From positions 2,420,501 to 2,484,500 of the forward strand of contig NZ_JASPFK010000001.1 in the NCBI RefSeq assembly GCF_036855935.1: a stretch of DNA of 64,000 bases, given 5' to 3'. Source of the stretch: Sphingomonas sp. LR60. GTDB taxonomy: Bacteria > Pseudomonadota > Alphaproteobacteria > Sphingomonadales > Sphingomonadaceae. Shown here piece by piece: positions 7,599 to 16,313 of the stretch (the stretch's first letter is position 1; every line of letters begins with the position of its first letter). The notes beneath the pieces are model-generated. The model had not been told where the DNA came from and did no database searches. It was given only the letters and a program-made list of their open reading frames with translations. Made by a program: the position numbers and the translations under genes.

Positions 7599-10442
7599 AT
7601 GAGAACGTCTTTGAAGGCCGTGCTGTTGGCCGGTGGGATGATGCTGGCGATGCCGGCGCTGGCGCAGGACGCCACGCAACCCGCCGCCGGTGCACCGCAA
7701 ACCAGCCCCGACGGCATTCCGCAGGAACCGACCCCGCCCGCCGCGCAGGTCGGCCAGGCGAGCGACGACATCGTGGTCACCGGCATCCGCGCAAGCCTCG
7801 CGTCCTCGGCCCGCGTCAAGCGCGAGGCCAACCAGATCGTCGACACGATCTCCGCCGAAGATGTCGGCAAGTTCCCCGACGCCAACATCGCCGAATCGCT
7901 CCAGCGCATCACCGGCGTCGCGATCGACCGGTCGGGCGGCGAAGGGCAGTTCATCACCGTCCGCGGCCTGGGGCCGGAATTCAATACGGTGCTGGTCAAC
8001 GGCCGCGTGATGGCGACCGACAATCCGGGGCGCGAATTCTCGTTCGACGTGCTGTCGTCGAACATGATCCAGCGCACCGACGTCTATAAGTCGAGCGTGC
8101 CGGAGTTGCAGGAAGGCGGGATCGGGGCGACCGTCAACATCATCACCGCACGTCCGCTCGACGGCAAGAGCGGGTTCCATGTCGCGGCCTCCGCGGGCGG
8201 CATCTACGACACGCTGCGCGAGAAGCTGAGCCCGGACTTCTCGGCGGTCACCTCGCTCACCAACGACGCCAAGACGCTGGGGATCGTGCTGTCGGGATCA
8301 TACACCGACCGCCGCAGCCAGCTCGATTACGTGCAGACCGACGGCTGGCTGTTCGGGCAGCAGAACGTCGTCAACGGCACCGCTTCGTCGACCGGGCTGC
8401 AGCCGCCGCTTGGCCGGACCGCGGTCGTCAACGTACCGCAGAACCTGGCGTTCGCACGGCAGCAGGATCGTCGCCGCCGCATCAACGTGGCAGGAGCGGT
8501 GCAGGCGCAGCTCAGCGATCAGCTGCTGCTGACCGTCGACGGCATCTATTCGAAGTTCGACGTCTTCAGCTCGCGTAACGTCTTCGCCAACTTCTACTCG
8601 GCGCCCTACATCGGGCTCGAGGTCGACAGCACCAATTCCGCCACCGGCTTCAACCGACCGGGCCAGCAGTTCCTGGCGGCGAACCCGGCCTTGAACGGCC
8701 TCGTCTCGTTGTCGCAGAACGACAACATCGTCGACAACAACAACCGCCTGACGCAGACGTACCAGATCGGTGGCAACCTGAAGTGGAATCCGACCGACGA
8801 CATCGAGGTACGGTTCGATGCCTCCACCTCGCGCGCGAAGCAGCGCAATCCGACCCAGTTCGTCGTTGTCGGCTCGCTGGCGCAGACCAGCCCGCGCTTC
8901 GACCTGAACAAGGGCGAGGACCTGCCGATCGCGTCGAACTTCGGCAACATCACCGACCCGTCGCTGATGCGGGCGCATTATACCGGCGTGGGCAACAACC
9001 GGGTGAGCGATCGTAGCTCCGAGTATCACCTCGACACCGACTACAAGATACAGGACAGCATCCTGAAGTCGGTGCGGATCGGCATGGCCTATTCGGATCG
9101 CACGAAGGAACGCCGTTTCTTCAACAACGCCGACGGCGGCTGTGCCTATTGCGGCTACGACATTCCGGTCGATACGTCGCTGCTGTCGCCCTTCAAGCTG
9201 AACAACTTCCTGCCGGGCGTCTCGGGCAGCGAGAACGTTCCGCAGCAATTCTTCACCTACAATGCCGATGCGGTGATCGCCTTCCTGTCGAACCCGACCA
9301 ATCTGGCGCGTGCGCGCCAGGGCCGTACCGCGGCGGAGCAGGCGGCGGAGGCGGCGCGGCTGCTCGCGCTGCCGGGCGGGCCATACGGTGTGCGCGAGAA
9401 CCTCGGCAGCCTGCTGAACGTCAACGAACGCCTGCTCGCCACCTATGTCGCGATGACCTTCGGGGGTGACAATTGGAGCGCCAACGCCGGCGTCCGCGTC
9501 GTGCGCACGGAGACGGTGTCGCGCGGTTTCGAGCAGCCCGTCATCGACATCACGAACACGCGCGGCGACGATACTTTGGTCTACACCTACGGCAACTCCA
9601 CGCCGGTTTCGGTGCGCAACAGCTACGTCAACGCCCTGCCGTCGGCGAACATCAAGGTGAACGTCACCGACAAGCTGATCACCCGCGCCGCCTTCTCGCA
9701 GACGGTGACGCGCCCCACGCTGACCGATCTGGGTGTCGACAATTCGTTTGGAGGCCGTATCTCCGTGCCGCTGTCGAGCGGCGGCAATCCGACGCTGGAG
9801 CCGTTCAAGTCGACCAACTACGATCTGTCGATCGAATATTATCTTAACGCCGTCAGCTACTTCAGCGCCGGCGCCTTCTACAAGACGCTCGACAACTTCC
9901 TCGAATTGCAGACGGTACCGGTCCAGCGCTTCGGCCGGACGTTCCAGGACACCCGGACCCGCAACGGACAGAGCGGCTATATTCGCGGCATCGAAATCGG
10001 CGGCCAATATGCGCTCGACTGGTTGCCGGGCGTCCTGTCGGGCTTCGGCGTGGCGGGCAACTACACCTATGTCGAGAGCAAGGCCGAGCGTGACTCGTCG
10101 CTCGCCGATTACGAATGCGGGTACAACGGCCTTTCCCCGCACTCCGCCAACGGCAGCGTCTTCTTCGAGAAGTTCGGGCTGTCCGCGCGCGGATCGTACA
10201 ACTGGCGCTCCGAGTATCTGCGCGCATGCCGCTCCGACCAGGGACGTCCGCGCAACCGCTCGAGCTACGGGCAGTTCGACTTCAACGTCGGCTACGACAT
10301 CACGGAGAACTTCCAGGTGTACGTGCAGGGCGTGAACGTCACCAACCAGCGCATCCACGAATGGTCTGCGATCGAGGAGCGCTTCCTGCTGCTCCAGGAA
10401 ACGGGCGCCCGCTACAATTTCGGCGCACGCGTCAAGTTCTGA
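7599..10442 (+). CDS. TonB-dependent outer-membrane receptor, oligosaccharide type
   Basis: 947-residue receptor that takes up substrate across the outer membrane using TonB energy. The start follows AGGGAGG and gives a signal peptide ending MPALAQDA. After a Pro/Ala-rich linker comes a TonB box-like stretch DDIVVTGIRASLASS (about 67-82) and a plug domain with SLQRITGVAIDRSGGEGQ and TVRGLGPEFNTVLVNGR. The rest is a beta-barrel ending in the aromatic strand ARYNFGARVKF, as needed for outer-membrane assembly. The arrangement is that of the TonB-Xanth-Caul family used for plant oligosaccharides. Sitting between two alpha-galactosidase-type genes, its likely cargo is alpha-galactosides (inference). 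Confidence 0.92.
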   Translation: MRTSLKAVLLAGGMMLAMPALAQDATQPAAGAPQTSPDGIPQEPTPPAAQVGQASDDIVVTGIRASLASSARVKREANQIVDTISAEDVGKFPDANIAESLQRITGVAIDRSGGEGQFITVRGLGPEFNTVLVNGRVMATDNPGREFSFDVLSSNMIQRTDVYKSSVPELQEGGIGATVNIITARPLDGKSGFHVAASAGGIYDTLREKLSPDFSAVTSLTNDAKTLGIVLSGSYTDRRSQLDYVQTDGWLFGQQNVVNGTASSTGLQPPLGRTAVVNVPQNLAFARQQDRRRRINVAGAVQAQLSDQLLLTVDGIYSKFDVFSSRNVFANFYSAPYIGLEVDSTNSATGFNRPGQQFLAANPALNGLVSLSQNDNIVDNNNRLTQTYQIGGNLKWNPTDDIEVRFDASTSRAKQRNPTQFVVVGSLAQTSPRFDLNKGEDLPIASNFGNITDPSLMRAHYTGVGNNRVSDRSSEYHLDTDYKIQDSILKSVRIGMAYSDRTKERRFFNNADGGCAYCGYDIPVDTSLLSPFKLNNFLPGVSGSENVPQQFFTYNADAVIAFLSNPTNLARARQGRTAAEQAAEAARLLALPGGPYGVRENLGSLLNVNERLLATYVAMTFGGDNWSANAGVRVVRTETVSRGFEQPVIDITNTRGDDTLVYTYGNSTPVSVRNSYVNALPSANIKVNVTDKLITRAAFSQTVTRPTLTDLGVDNSFGGRISVPLSSGGNPTLEPFKSTNYDLSIEYYLNAVSYFSAGAFYKTLDNFLELQTVPVQRFGRTFQDTRTRNGQSGYIRGIEIGGQYALDWLPGVLSGFGVAGNYTYVESKAERDSSLADYECGYNGLSPHSANGSVFFEKFGLSARGSYNWRSEYLRACRSDQGRPRNRSSYGQFDFNVGYDITENFQVYVQGVNVTNQRIHEWSAIEERFLLLQETGARYNFGARVKF

Positions 10443-10454
10443 CGTCCTCCCCCT

Positions 10455-10486
10455 GGCCCGACGCCGCGTGCGTCGGGCCTTTTTTT
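10455..10486 (+). terminator. Rho-independent terminator after the TonB receptor
   Basis: GGCCCGACGC (10455-10464) pairs perfectly with GCGTCGGGCC (10470-10479), followed by seven T residues. This is the best terminator in the window. It separates the GH36-receptor transcript from the next glycosidase gene, although partial readthrough is possible since that gene starts 69 bp later. Confidence 0.9.
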
Positions 10487-10554
10487 GGCGCACGTAAACT
10501 ATGCACCGGTACGCCGGTGACGCGCGACGGCAACGCCGTACGAGGAGAGCGGAC

Positions 10555-12417
10555 ATGAAGCGTTGGGTAGCCGCGGCGGCATTCTCCGTCTGCTTGTGGC
10601 CCGGAGTCGCCGCCGCGCAAACGGGCGCGCCCGCGCCGACCGAGACGCGCCGCAGCGTCACCGTTGCGGGACTCGAACTTACCATCACGGGCGCGCTCGA
10701 CGGTTTTACACTCGACGTCCGGGCCGAGCCGATCGCACCGGGGGTCGCCCGCGCAGTGCTGACGCTGACCCGCGCCACGCCCGCCCCGCCGCCGCGGCTG
10801 ACGATCCGCTGGTCGCAGCCCTCGGTCGACATGGCCGGCATGTGGACGCCGGATGCCGGGCTTGGACGGACGATCGTGCCCGACTTTGCGTCGACGCGAC
10901 TGCGCTCGACGCTCACCGCCGCGGCCCCGGTGTTGACGCTCTACGGGCGCGGCGAGCAGAACCGGCTGACGGTGGCCGCCGAAGACGCCGTGAATCCGGT
11001 GCTGATCGCCGCCAGGCTGCGCGAGGAGGACGTGCGCGTATACGGCAGCGTGGAGCTGTTCAGCGAACGGCACGCACCGCTGACCCGCTACACCACCAGC
11101 ATCCGCTTCGACACGCGTGCGGTCCCCGTCCCGGCGGCGCTGGGGGACGTCGCGGCCTGGTGGTCGCGCCAACCGGGCAAGCAGCCCGTTCCCGCGCCGG
11201 CCAGCGCGCGCGAGCCGCTCGACTCGACCTGGTACAGCTATCACCAGGCCGTCGACGAGGCGACGGTGCTGGCCGAGGCCGAAGCGGCGGCACGGCGCGG
11301 CTTCAAGGTGATGATCGTCGACGATGGCTGGCAGACGGGTGACGGCAATCGCGGCTACGCGCATGCCGGCGACTGGCAGCCCGAACGGCTGAGGCGCATG
11401 CGTGCCGTCACCGACGCGCTGCACGCCCGCGGGATGAAGGGGATGCTGTGGTTCTCGGTGCCGCTGGTCGGCGACGAGGCGGCGGTGCTGCCGCGGTTCC
11501 GCGGCAAGATCCTGCACCATTGGGCCGACCAGCGAACCAACGTGCTCGATCCACGCTATCCCGAGGTTCGCGCCTATCTGATCGAGACCTTCAGGCGCGC
11601 GGTGCGCGACTGGGGCTGGGACGGGCTGAAGCTCGACTTCATCGACATGTTCAGCAGCGACGAGACGACCGTGCTGGATCGTGCCGACGGGCGTGACATC
11701 GCTTCGGTCTACGAGGCGGTCAATCGGCTGATGGTCGACGTCATGGCGGAGCTGCGCGCCGTGCGGCCCGACGTGATGATCGAGTTCCGTCAGCCGTACA
11801 GCGGGCCGGTGATCCGGACCTTCGGCAACATGCTGCGCGCATCGGACGCGCCGAACAGCTCGATCCTCAACCGGCAGCGGATCGTCGACCTGCGACTGCT
11901 CGCCGGCGCCACCCCTGTCCACGCCGATCCGATCGTGTGGAATGCCGACGAGCCGAGCGACAAGGCGGCGTTGCAGCTGCTCGACACGTTGTTTGGGATG
12001 CCGCAGGTGTCGATGCGGCTCGACGCGCTCAGCCCGGCGCACGCCGCGATGCTGACGCATTACCTTGCCTATTGGCGCGCCAACCGCGACGTGCTGCTCG
12101 ATGGGCGCTTCAGTCCGGAGGGGATCAATGCGCAATATGAAATCGTCCGCGCGGTGAACGCCGACAAGCAGATCGTCGCCGCCTATGCCGACCGCGCGAT
12201 CACGCTGAGCGAGGCGACGCCCAAGATCGATCTCGTCAACGCCACCGCGGCATCGCGGCTGCTGGTTGAGGCGACGCGTGACCTCGGCCGCTACGAGGCG
12301 CGGGCGATCGATGCGGAGGGGCGGACGGTGTCGCGGATGTCCATCGACCTGTCGCGCGGCGCACACGTCGTCGCGCTGCCGCCGGCAGGGATCGTCGAGC
12401 TGGTGCGACGCCCGTGA
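10555..12417 (+). CDS. GH36-like (melibiase-type) alpha-galactosidase, secreted
   Basis: 620-residue protein with a signal peptide (MKRWVAAAAFSVCLWPGVAA, then AAQ). It belongs to the same clan as the enzyme at 5274 but is clearly a different subfamily. Seen: FKVMIVDDGWQTG around residue 250, KGMLWFSVPLVG, candidate nucleophile Asp361 in WDGLKLDFIDMF and candidate acid/base Asp431 in LRASDAPNSS, then a C-terminal sheet domain. The N-terminal about 190 residues are a shorter beta domain than in classic GH36. The substrate is probably a different alpha-galactoside linkage from that of the first enzyme. The start follows GAGGAGAG. The next gene overlaps its stop by 4 nt. Confidence 0.85.
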   Translation: MKRWVAAAAFSVCLWPGVAAAQTGAPAPTETRRSVTVAGLELTITGALDGFTLDVRAEPIAPGVARAVLTLTRATPAPPPRLTIRWSQPSVDMAGMWTPDAGLGRTIVPDFASTRLRSTLTAAAPVLTLYGRGEQNRLTVAAEDAVNPVLIAARLREEDVRVYGSVELFSERHAPLTRYTTSIRFDTRAVPVPAALGDVAAWWSRQPGKQPVPAPASAREPLDSTWYSYHQAVDEATVLAEAEAAARRGFKVMIVDDGWQTGDGNRGYAHAGDWQPERLRRMRAVTDALHARGMKGMLWFSVPLVGDEAAVLPRFRGKILHHWADQRTNVLDPRYPEVRAYLIETFRRAVRDWGWDGLKLDFIDMFSSDETTVLDRADGRDIASVYEAVNRLMVDVMAELRAVRPDVMIEFRQPYSGPVIRTFGNMLRASDAPNSSILNRQRIVDLRLLAGATPVHADPIVWNADEPSDKAALQLLDTLFGMPQVSMRLDALSPAHAAMLTHYLAYWRANRDVLLDGRFSPEGINAQYEIVRAVNADKQIVAAYADRAITLSEATPKIDLVNATAASRLLVEATRDLGRYEARAIDAEGRTVSRMSIDLSRGAHVVALPPAGIVELVRRP

Positions 12418-13601
12418 GCGGTGCGATGCAGAGCGCGCTGAGCGAGGCTCAGCCGGCAGCAGCGGCGGCGACGTCAACGGACGCGACCGCGCCGGGGAAG
12501 AGCCATTATGTCGTGCTCGACGGGTTGCGCGGCGTCGCGGCGCTGATGGTGGTGATGTTCCACACGTTCGAGGCCTATGCCGACGGCGACCCGACGCGGC
12601 AGATCATCAATCACGGGTATCTGGCGGTCGACTTCTTCTTCCTGCTGTCGGGGTTTGTCATCGCCTACGCCTATGATGATCGCTGGGGGCGGATGCGGCA
12701 GGGCGAATTCTACCTGCGCCGCCTGATCCGCCTCCAGCCGATGGTGGTGCTGGGCAGCCTGATCGGCGCGGCGCTCTTTTATCTTCAGGCCGGTGGGCTG
12801 TTCCCGAAAATCGCGGCGACCCCGGTGTGGCAGATGCTGCTGATGATGCTGCTAGGCTGCACGCTGTTGCCGCTTCCCAAGCAGCTCGACATTCGCGGCT
12901 GGGACGAGATCCATCCCCTCAACGGCCCGGCCTGGTCGCTGTTCTACGAATATGTCGCGAACGTCGCCTACGCGCTCGTGCTGCGGCGTTTGTCGTCGCG
13001 CGTGCTGATGATCCTGGCGCTGCTCGCGGCGGCGTTGCTGCTCGACGTCGCGTTGCTGGGCGAGCGGCGCGACCTGATCGGCGGCTGGTCGCTTGACGCC
13101 GCCGGCATTCATGTCGGCCTTGCGCGCCTCTGCTATCCGTTTCTCGCGGGGATGCTGTTGATGCGCTCGGGCTGGCGGCTCCAAAGCCGGTACGCTTTCC
13201 CGATCAGCGCCGCGCTGCTCATCGTTGCGCTGGCGCTGCCGCGGATGGGCGACACGCCGCACCATTGGAGCAACGGCCTGTACGACGCCGCGTGCGTACT
13301 GCTGCTATTCCCGCTGGTCGTGGCGATCGGCGCCGGCGACAAAAGCGCGACGGGCGCGGGCGTGCGCGTTGCGCGGTTCTTCGGCGACCTGTAATTCCCG
13401 CTCTACATCACGCATTATCCGTTGATCTACGTCTACACCGCATGGGTGGTCGATCATAAGGTGCCCGCGTGCGTCGGCGGGCCGATCGGCGCGGGTCTCG
13501 TGGTCGCAGCGGTGGCGATCGCCTATGTGAGCCTCAAGCTCTACGACGAACCAGTACGGCGCTGGCTCAGCCGACGCCTTCTTGCTCGCTGCGATCGTTG
13601 A
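12414..13601 (+). pseudogene. Acyltransferase family 3 membrane protein, interrupted by TAA
   Basis: O-acyltransferase of the OafA/NodX type: residues 34-50 read VLDGLRGVAALMVVMFH with the conserved Arg and His50, followed by many membrane helices. The intact frame stops at TAA 13392-13394 after 326 residues, just after FFGDL. The same frame then continues FPLYITHYPLIYVYTAWVV to a TGA at 13601, which is the conserved family end; DLSFPLYI is the expected text, so a single TCA-to-TAA change explains it. The full protein would be 395 residues and lacks its last helices as it stands. GTG start at 12414 overlaps the glycosidase stop; ATG 12426 is an alternative. Confidence 0.8.
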
Positions 13602-13801
13602 ACGCAGCTTCATGGCATTGTGACGATGGAGGAACGCCACAGTGTTTCCCCGGGGTCCCGCTCATTGTTGCGGGTGGCGACCAGAGGCGGGATACGGAAG
13701 CTGGTGGCCGCCGCGGCGAAGCCGCGTCGTCGGTCGGGGCGGTGCCCCGCCGGCCGGTCTTGGGCGAGGTCGGCCCGGCGCGGGCCGTCCCGCCCTGCGA
13801 C

Positions 13802-15244
13802 CTAGAAGTCCGACCATTCCTCGTCCGCCACCGCCAGCGCGGTGCCGCGTGTGCCGGTGACCGGGCGGCGGGCGGTGCGGGCGAGGTCGCGGCCGGCCTG
13901 CGCGGCGCGCGCCTGAAGGTCGTGGACCGACGCAGCGGGCGTGGTCGCGGCAAGGACCGGGCGCGGCGCGGCGGCAGTGCGGAAGCGCGAGACCTCGGTG
14001 GTCAGCCGGTCAGCTTCCTCGGCGAGGCTGCGCGCGGCGGCGGTCGCTTCCTCGACCATCGCGGCATTCTGTTGCGTGACGCCGTCCATCTCCGACACCG
14101 CGGTGTTGACCTGCTGCAAGCCGGTCGCCTGCTGCTCGGCGGATTGCGCGATCGTCGAGACGAGCGTGCTGATCTCACCGATCCGCGTGATAATCCGCTG
14201 GAGCGCCTTGCCGGTCTCGCTGACCAGCGTCACGCCGGACTCGACCTGCTGCGACGAGGCGAGGATCTTGGTCTTGACGTCTTTGGCGGCGTCCGCCGAG
14301 CGCTGCGCGAGTGCGCGGACTTCGGAGGCGACGACTGCGAAGCCCTTGCCCGCGTCGCCTGCGCGCGCCGCCTCGACCCCGGCGTTGAGCGCGAGGAGGT
14401 TGGTCTGGAAGGCGATCCCGTCGATGACGCTGATGATCTCACTGATTTCCGACGACGCACGCTCGATCCCGCCCATCGCGTCGACCGCGCGGCGGACGAC
14501 GTCGCCCGAGCTTTCCGCCTCGGTGCGCGCCTCGACCACCGCGTCATTGGCGCGACGTGCGCCGGCCGCGGTCTCGCGAACGGTCGTGGTGATCTCGTCC
14601 ATCGCAGCGGCGGTTTCCTCGAGCGAGGCGGCCTGCTGTTCAGTGCGCTGCGACAGGTCATCGGACGCCTGGCGAATGTCCGAGGCGCCGCTGTTGATGC
14701 CGTTGGCGGCGATCGTCACTGCGCCGATCGCGTCGGATACCGCCGCCATCGCGCGGTTGAAGTTGTGACGCAGCCCTTCGTAGTCGGCGGTGAACGGCTC
14801 TTCGATCTTGAATGTCAGATCGTTGTCGGCGAGCCGGCCGAGCCCGGTGCCGAGCGCCTCGACCACCGTATGCTGCGCCGCGGAGGAAATCGCGAGCGAC
14901 TTGCCGTTGCCGCGGAACACCTCCATCGCCTTGGTCATGCGGCCCACGCAGTCGCGCGCATCGGTGTAGCGGATCGGGCTGTCGTAATCGCCACGCGCCA
15001 ATGCTTCCATCCGCACCACCGTGTTGACGTACGGATCGCAGACCAAAGTGCGCGACACGAGCGCGACGATCGCGACCACGCCGACCGCGGTGCCGGCGAC
15101 CGCCAGCGCGAGGGTCGCGCCGACCACCCCGAACGCCAAGGCAGCGGTGGCGGCCAGCGACACCAGCGCGAGACCAACGTAGATGAAGGCGAGCGCAAGG
15201 AACTTCGTCCGTACCGGCGCGACATCACGAAACCAGGTAATCAT
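13802..15244 (-). CDS. Methyl-accepting chemotaxis protein without periplasmic domain
   Basis: 480-residue chemoreceptor. Two adjacent membrane helices (about 14-37 and 39-62) leave almost no periplasmic loop, so any signal is sensed in the membrane or cytoplasm. A HAMP-like region follows ([20 protein letters not shown], about 85-110, with a second repeat). The signalling hairpin tip [20 protein letters not shown] (about 265-285) and flanking methylation helices with Gln/Glu pairs are intact. The C-terminus ends EEWSDF, fitting the xWxxF tether that binds CheR/CheB. I chose ATG 15244; no other chemotaxis gene is near. Probable partners are CheA and CheW encoded elsewhere. Confidence 0.92.
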   Translation of the reverse strand: MITWFRDVAPVRTKFLALAFIYVGLALVSLAATAALAFGVVGATLALAVAGTAVGVVAIVALVSRTLVCDPYVNTVVRMEALARGDYDSPIRYTDARDCVGRMTKAMEVFRGNGKSLAISSAAQHTVVEALGTGLGRLADNDLTFKIEEPFTADYEGLRHNFNRAMAAVSDAIGAVTIAANGINSGASDIRQASDDLSQRTEQQAASLEETAAAMDEITTTVRETAAGARRANDAVVEARTEAESSGDVVRRAVDAMGGIERASSEISEIISVIDGIAFQTNLLALNAGVEAARAGDAGKGFAVVASEVRALAQRSADAAKDVKTKILASSQQVESGVTLVSETGKALQRIITRIGEISTLVSTIAQSAEQQATGLQQVNTAVSEMDGVTQQNAAMVEEATAAARSLAEEADRLTTEVSRFRTAAAPRPVLAATTPAASVHDLQARAAQAGRDLARTARRPVTGTRGTALAVADEEWSDF

Positions 15245-15410
15245 CGGCAAACTCTCCGCAGCCCATGACGCATCGCTGAGCACGGCAGCCGCTATAAGCC
15301 GCGTAACTAAACATTAGATAAATGATGCAGATCACATTCGCCTCGCGCGGGGTGGGTGCAACCTCCGGGTGGGTGCGCGGTTCAATCGTCAAACCTCCTG
15401 GAGTTTCTTG

Positions 15411-15818
15411 ATGTTACGGTCGATCCTGATGGGCGCGGTGGCGGGTGCCCGCGCGATGACGCCGCTCGCCGCACTGGCGGCGACGCGTGGCGGCGGGCGC
15501 GCGCCGGTATTTTCCGCGGGATCGATGATGTTCGCGGCGGGCGAAATAGCGGGCGACAAGCTGCGCAACGCACCCGACCGGATCGGCGCGGCGGGGATCG
15601 CCGGGCGGCTGCTGAGCGGTGCGATCGCCGGAGCGGCGTGCGCGCACCGCGACGATCGCGTGGCGGGGGCGCTGCTTGGCGCGGCCTCGGCGGTGGTGGC
15701 GTCGCACCTGACCTTCCGGCTCCGGAAGGCGGCGACGCGACGCTGGGGCGCGACGGCGAGCGGGGTGATCGAGGACGGTCTGGCGATCGCCAGCGCCGTG
15801 GCACTGGCGCGCGGCTGA
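15411..15818 (+). CDS. DUF4126-family membrane protein
   Basis: 135 residues, rich in Ala and Gly, with hydrophobic segments compatible with three to four membrane passes. The pattern GARAMTPLAALAA near the N-terminus and AAGEIAGDKL in the middle matches the DUF4126 family of small membrane proteins of unknown function. The ATG at 15411 follows CTCCTGGAG. It is divergent from the chemoreceptor and followed after 87 bp by the DUF2934 gene. No function can be assigned. Confidence 0.75.
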   Translation: MLRSILMGAVAGARAMTPLAALAATRGGGRAPVFSAGSMMFAAGEIAGDKLRNAPDRIGAAGIAGRLLSGAIAGAACAHRDDRVAGALLGAASAVVASHLTFRLRKAATRRWGATASGVIEDGLAIASAVALARG

Positions 15819-15905
15819 TCAGGCTCGGTTGATTTTCTTGGCGGCGACTGCGACGATCCTTGCCTTCGCGAGTTTTGCGGTCAGGGATCATCTGGGGAAA
15901 AGCGC

Positions 15906-16241
15906 ATGGCCGACGATCGTCACGCACGCATCAGCGAACACGCCTATCGGCTCTGGCAGCAAGAAGGCGAGCCGCACGGCCGCGACCAGGCGCATTGGGA
16001 CGAGGCGGAGCGCGCCTTCGCAGGCGAAGGTCCGGTCGCGGACGAGCCCGATCCGCAGGCCGGTGATCCGCAGGCCAGTGATCCGCAGGGCGCGACGGTC
16101 GCCGACGAGCCGGCCGCCGGTGCCGCTCCGTTCAGCGCGCCCGAGCAACCCGTGAGCGAGGCGGAAAAACCGGCGGCCACCCCGGCCACCAAGCCGACGG
16201 CGGCGAAGAAGCCGGCGACGCGGCGCAAGCGTACCACCTGA
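15906..16241 (+). CDS. DUF2934 domain protein with basic tail
   Basis: 111 residues. The N-terminal about 35 residues (RISEHAYRLWQQEGEPHGRD followed by QAHWDEAERAF) are the DUF2934 helix pair. The middle is low-complexity with repeated DPQ units (GDPQASDPQ). The C-terminus is Lys/Ala/Pro-rich, ending KKPATRRKRTT, like a histone-tail or nucleic-acid-binding extension. It lies 72 bp upstream of glgX in the same direction; small DUF2934 proteins often accompany glycogen/trehalose genes, which suggests co-expression under osmotic or general stress (inference). The biochemical role is unknown. Confidence 0.8.
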   Translation: MADDRHARISEHAYRLWQQEGEPHGRDQAHWDEAERAFAGEGPVADEPDPQAGDPQASDPQGATVADEPAAGAAPFSAPEQPVSEAEKPAATPATKPTAAKKPATRRKRTT

Positions 16242-16313
16242 CGCGCGGCGCGGCGCGCTCCGACGCGCCACCCGGACCTATCGTCCCCTTTTCCTCCTGA
16301 CGGGAGCACATCG

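Noticed and set aside
8298..10916. Very long open frame antisense to the TonB receptor (over 870 codons), and similar ones at 10432-12477, 34873-36489, 38744-40291 and 42060-43088
   Set aside because: Long antisense frames are expected in high-GC coding DNA. Their translations are Arg/Ala/Gln/Asp-rich without domains, while the opposite strand carries clear protein families.
12414..13601. Selenocysteine or programmed readthrough at the acyltransferase stop
   Set aside because: The codon is TAA, not TGA, and no stem-loop of SECIS type follows. A point mutation or error is simpler.
13602..13801. Possible small gene between the acyltransferase and the chemoreceptor
   Set aside because: Open frames are short, Arg/Gly/Pro-rich and differ in no way from GC-driven noise; I see nothing supported in this 200-bp gap.
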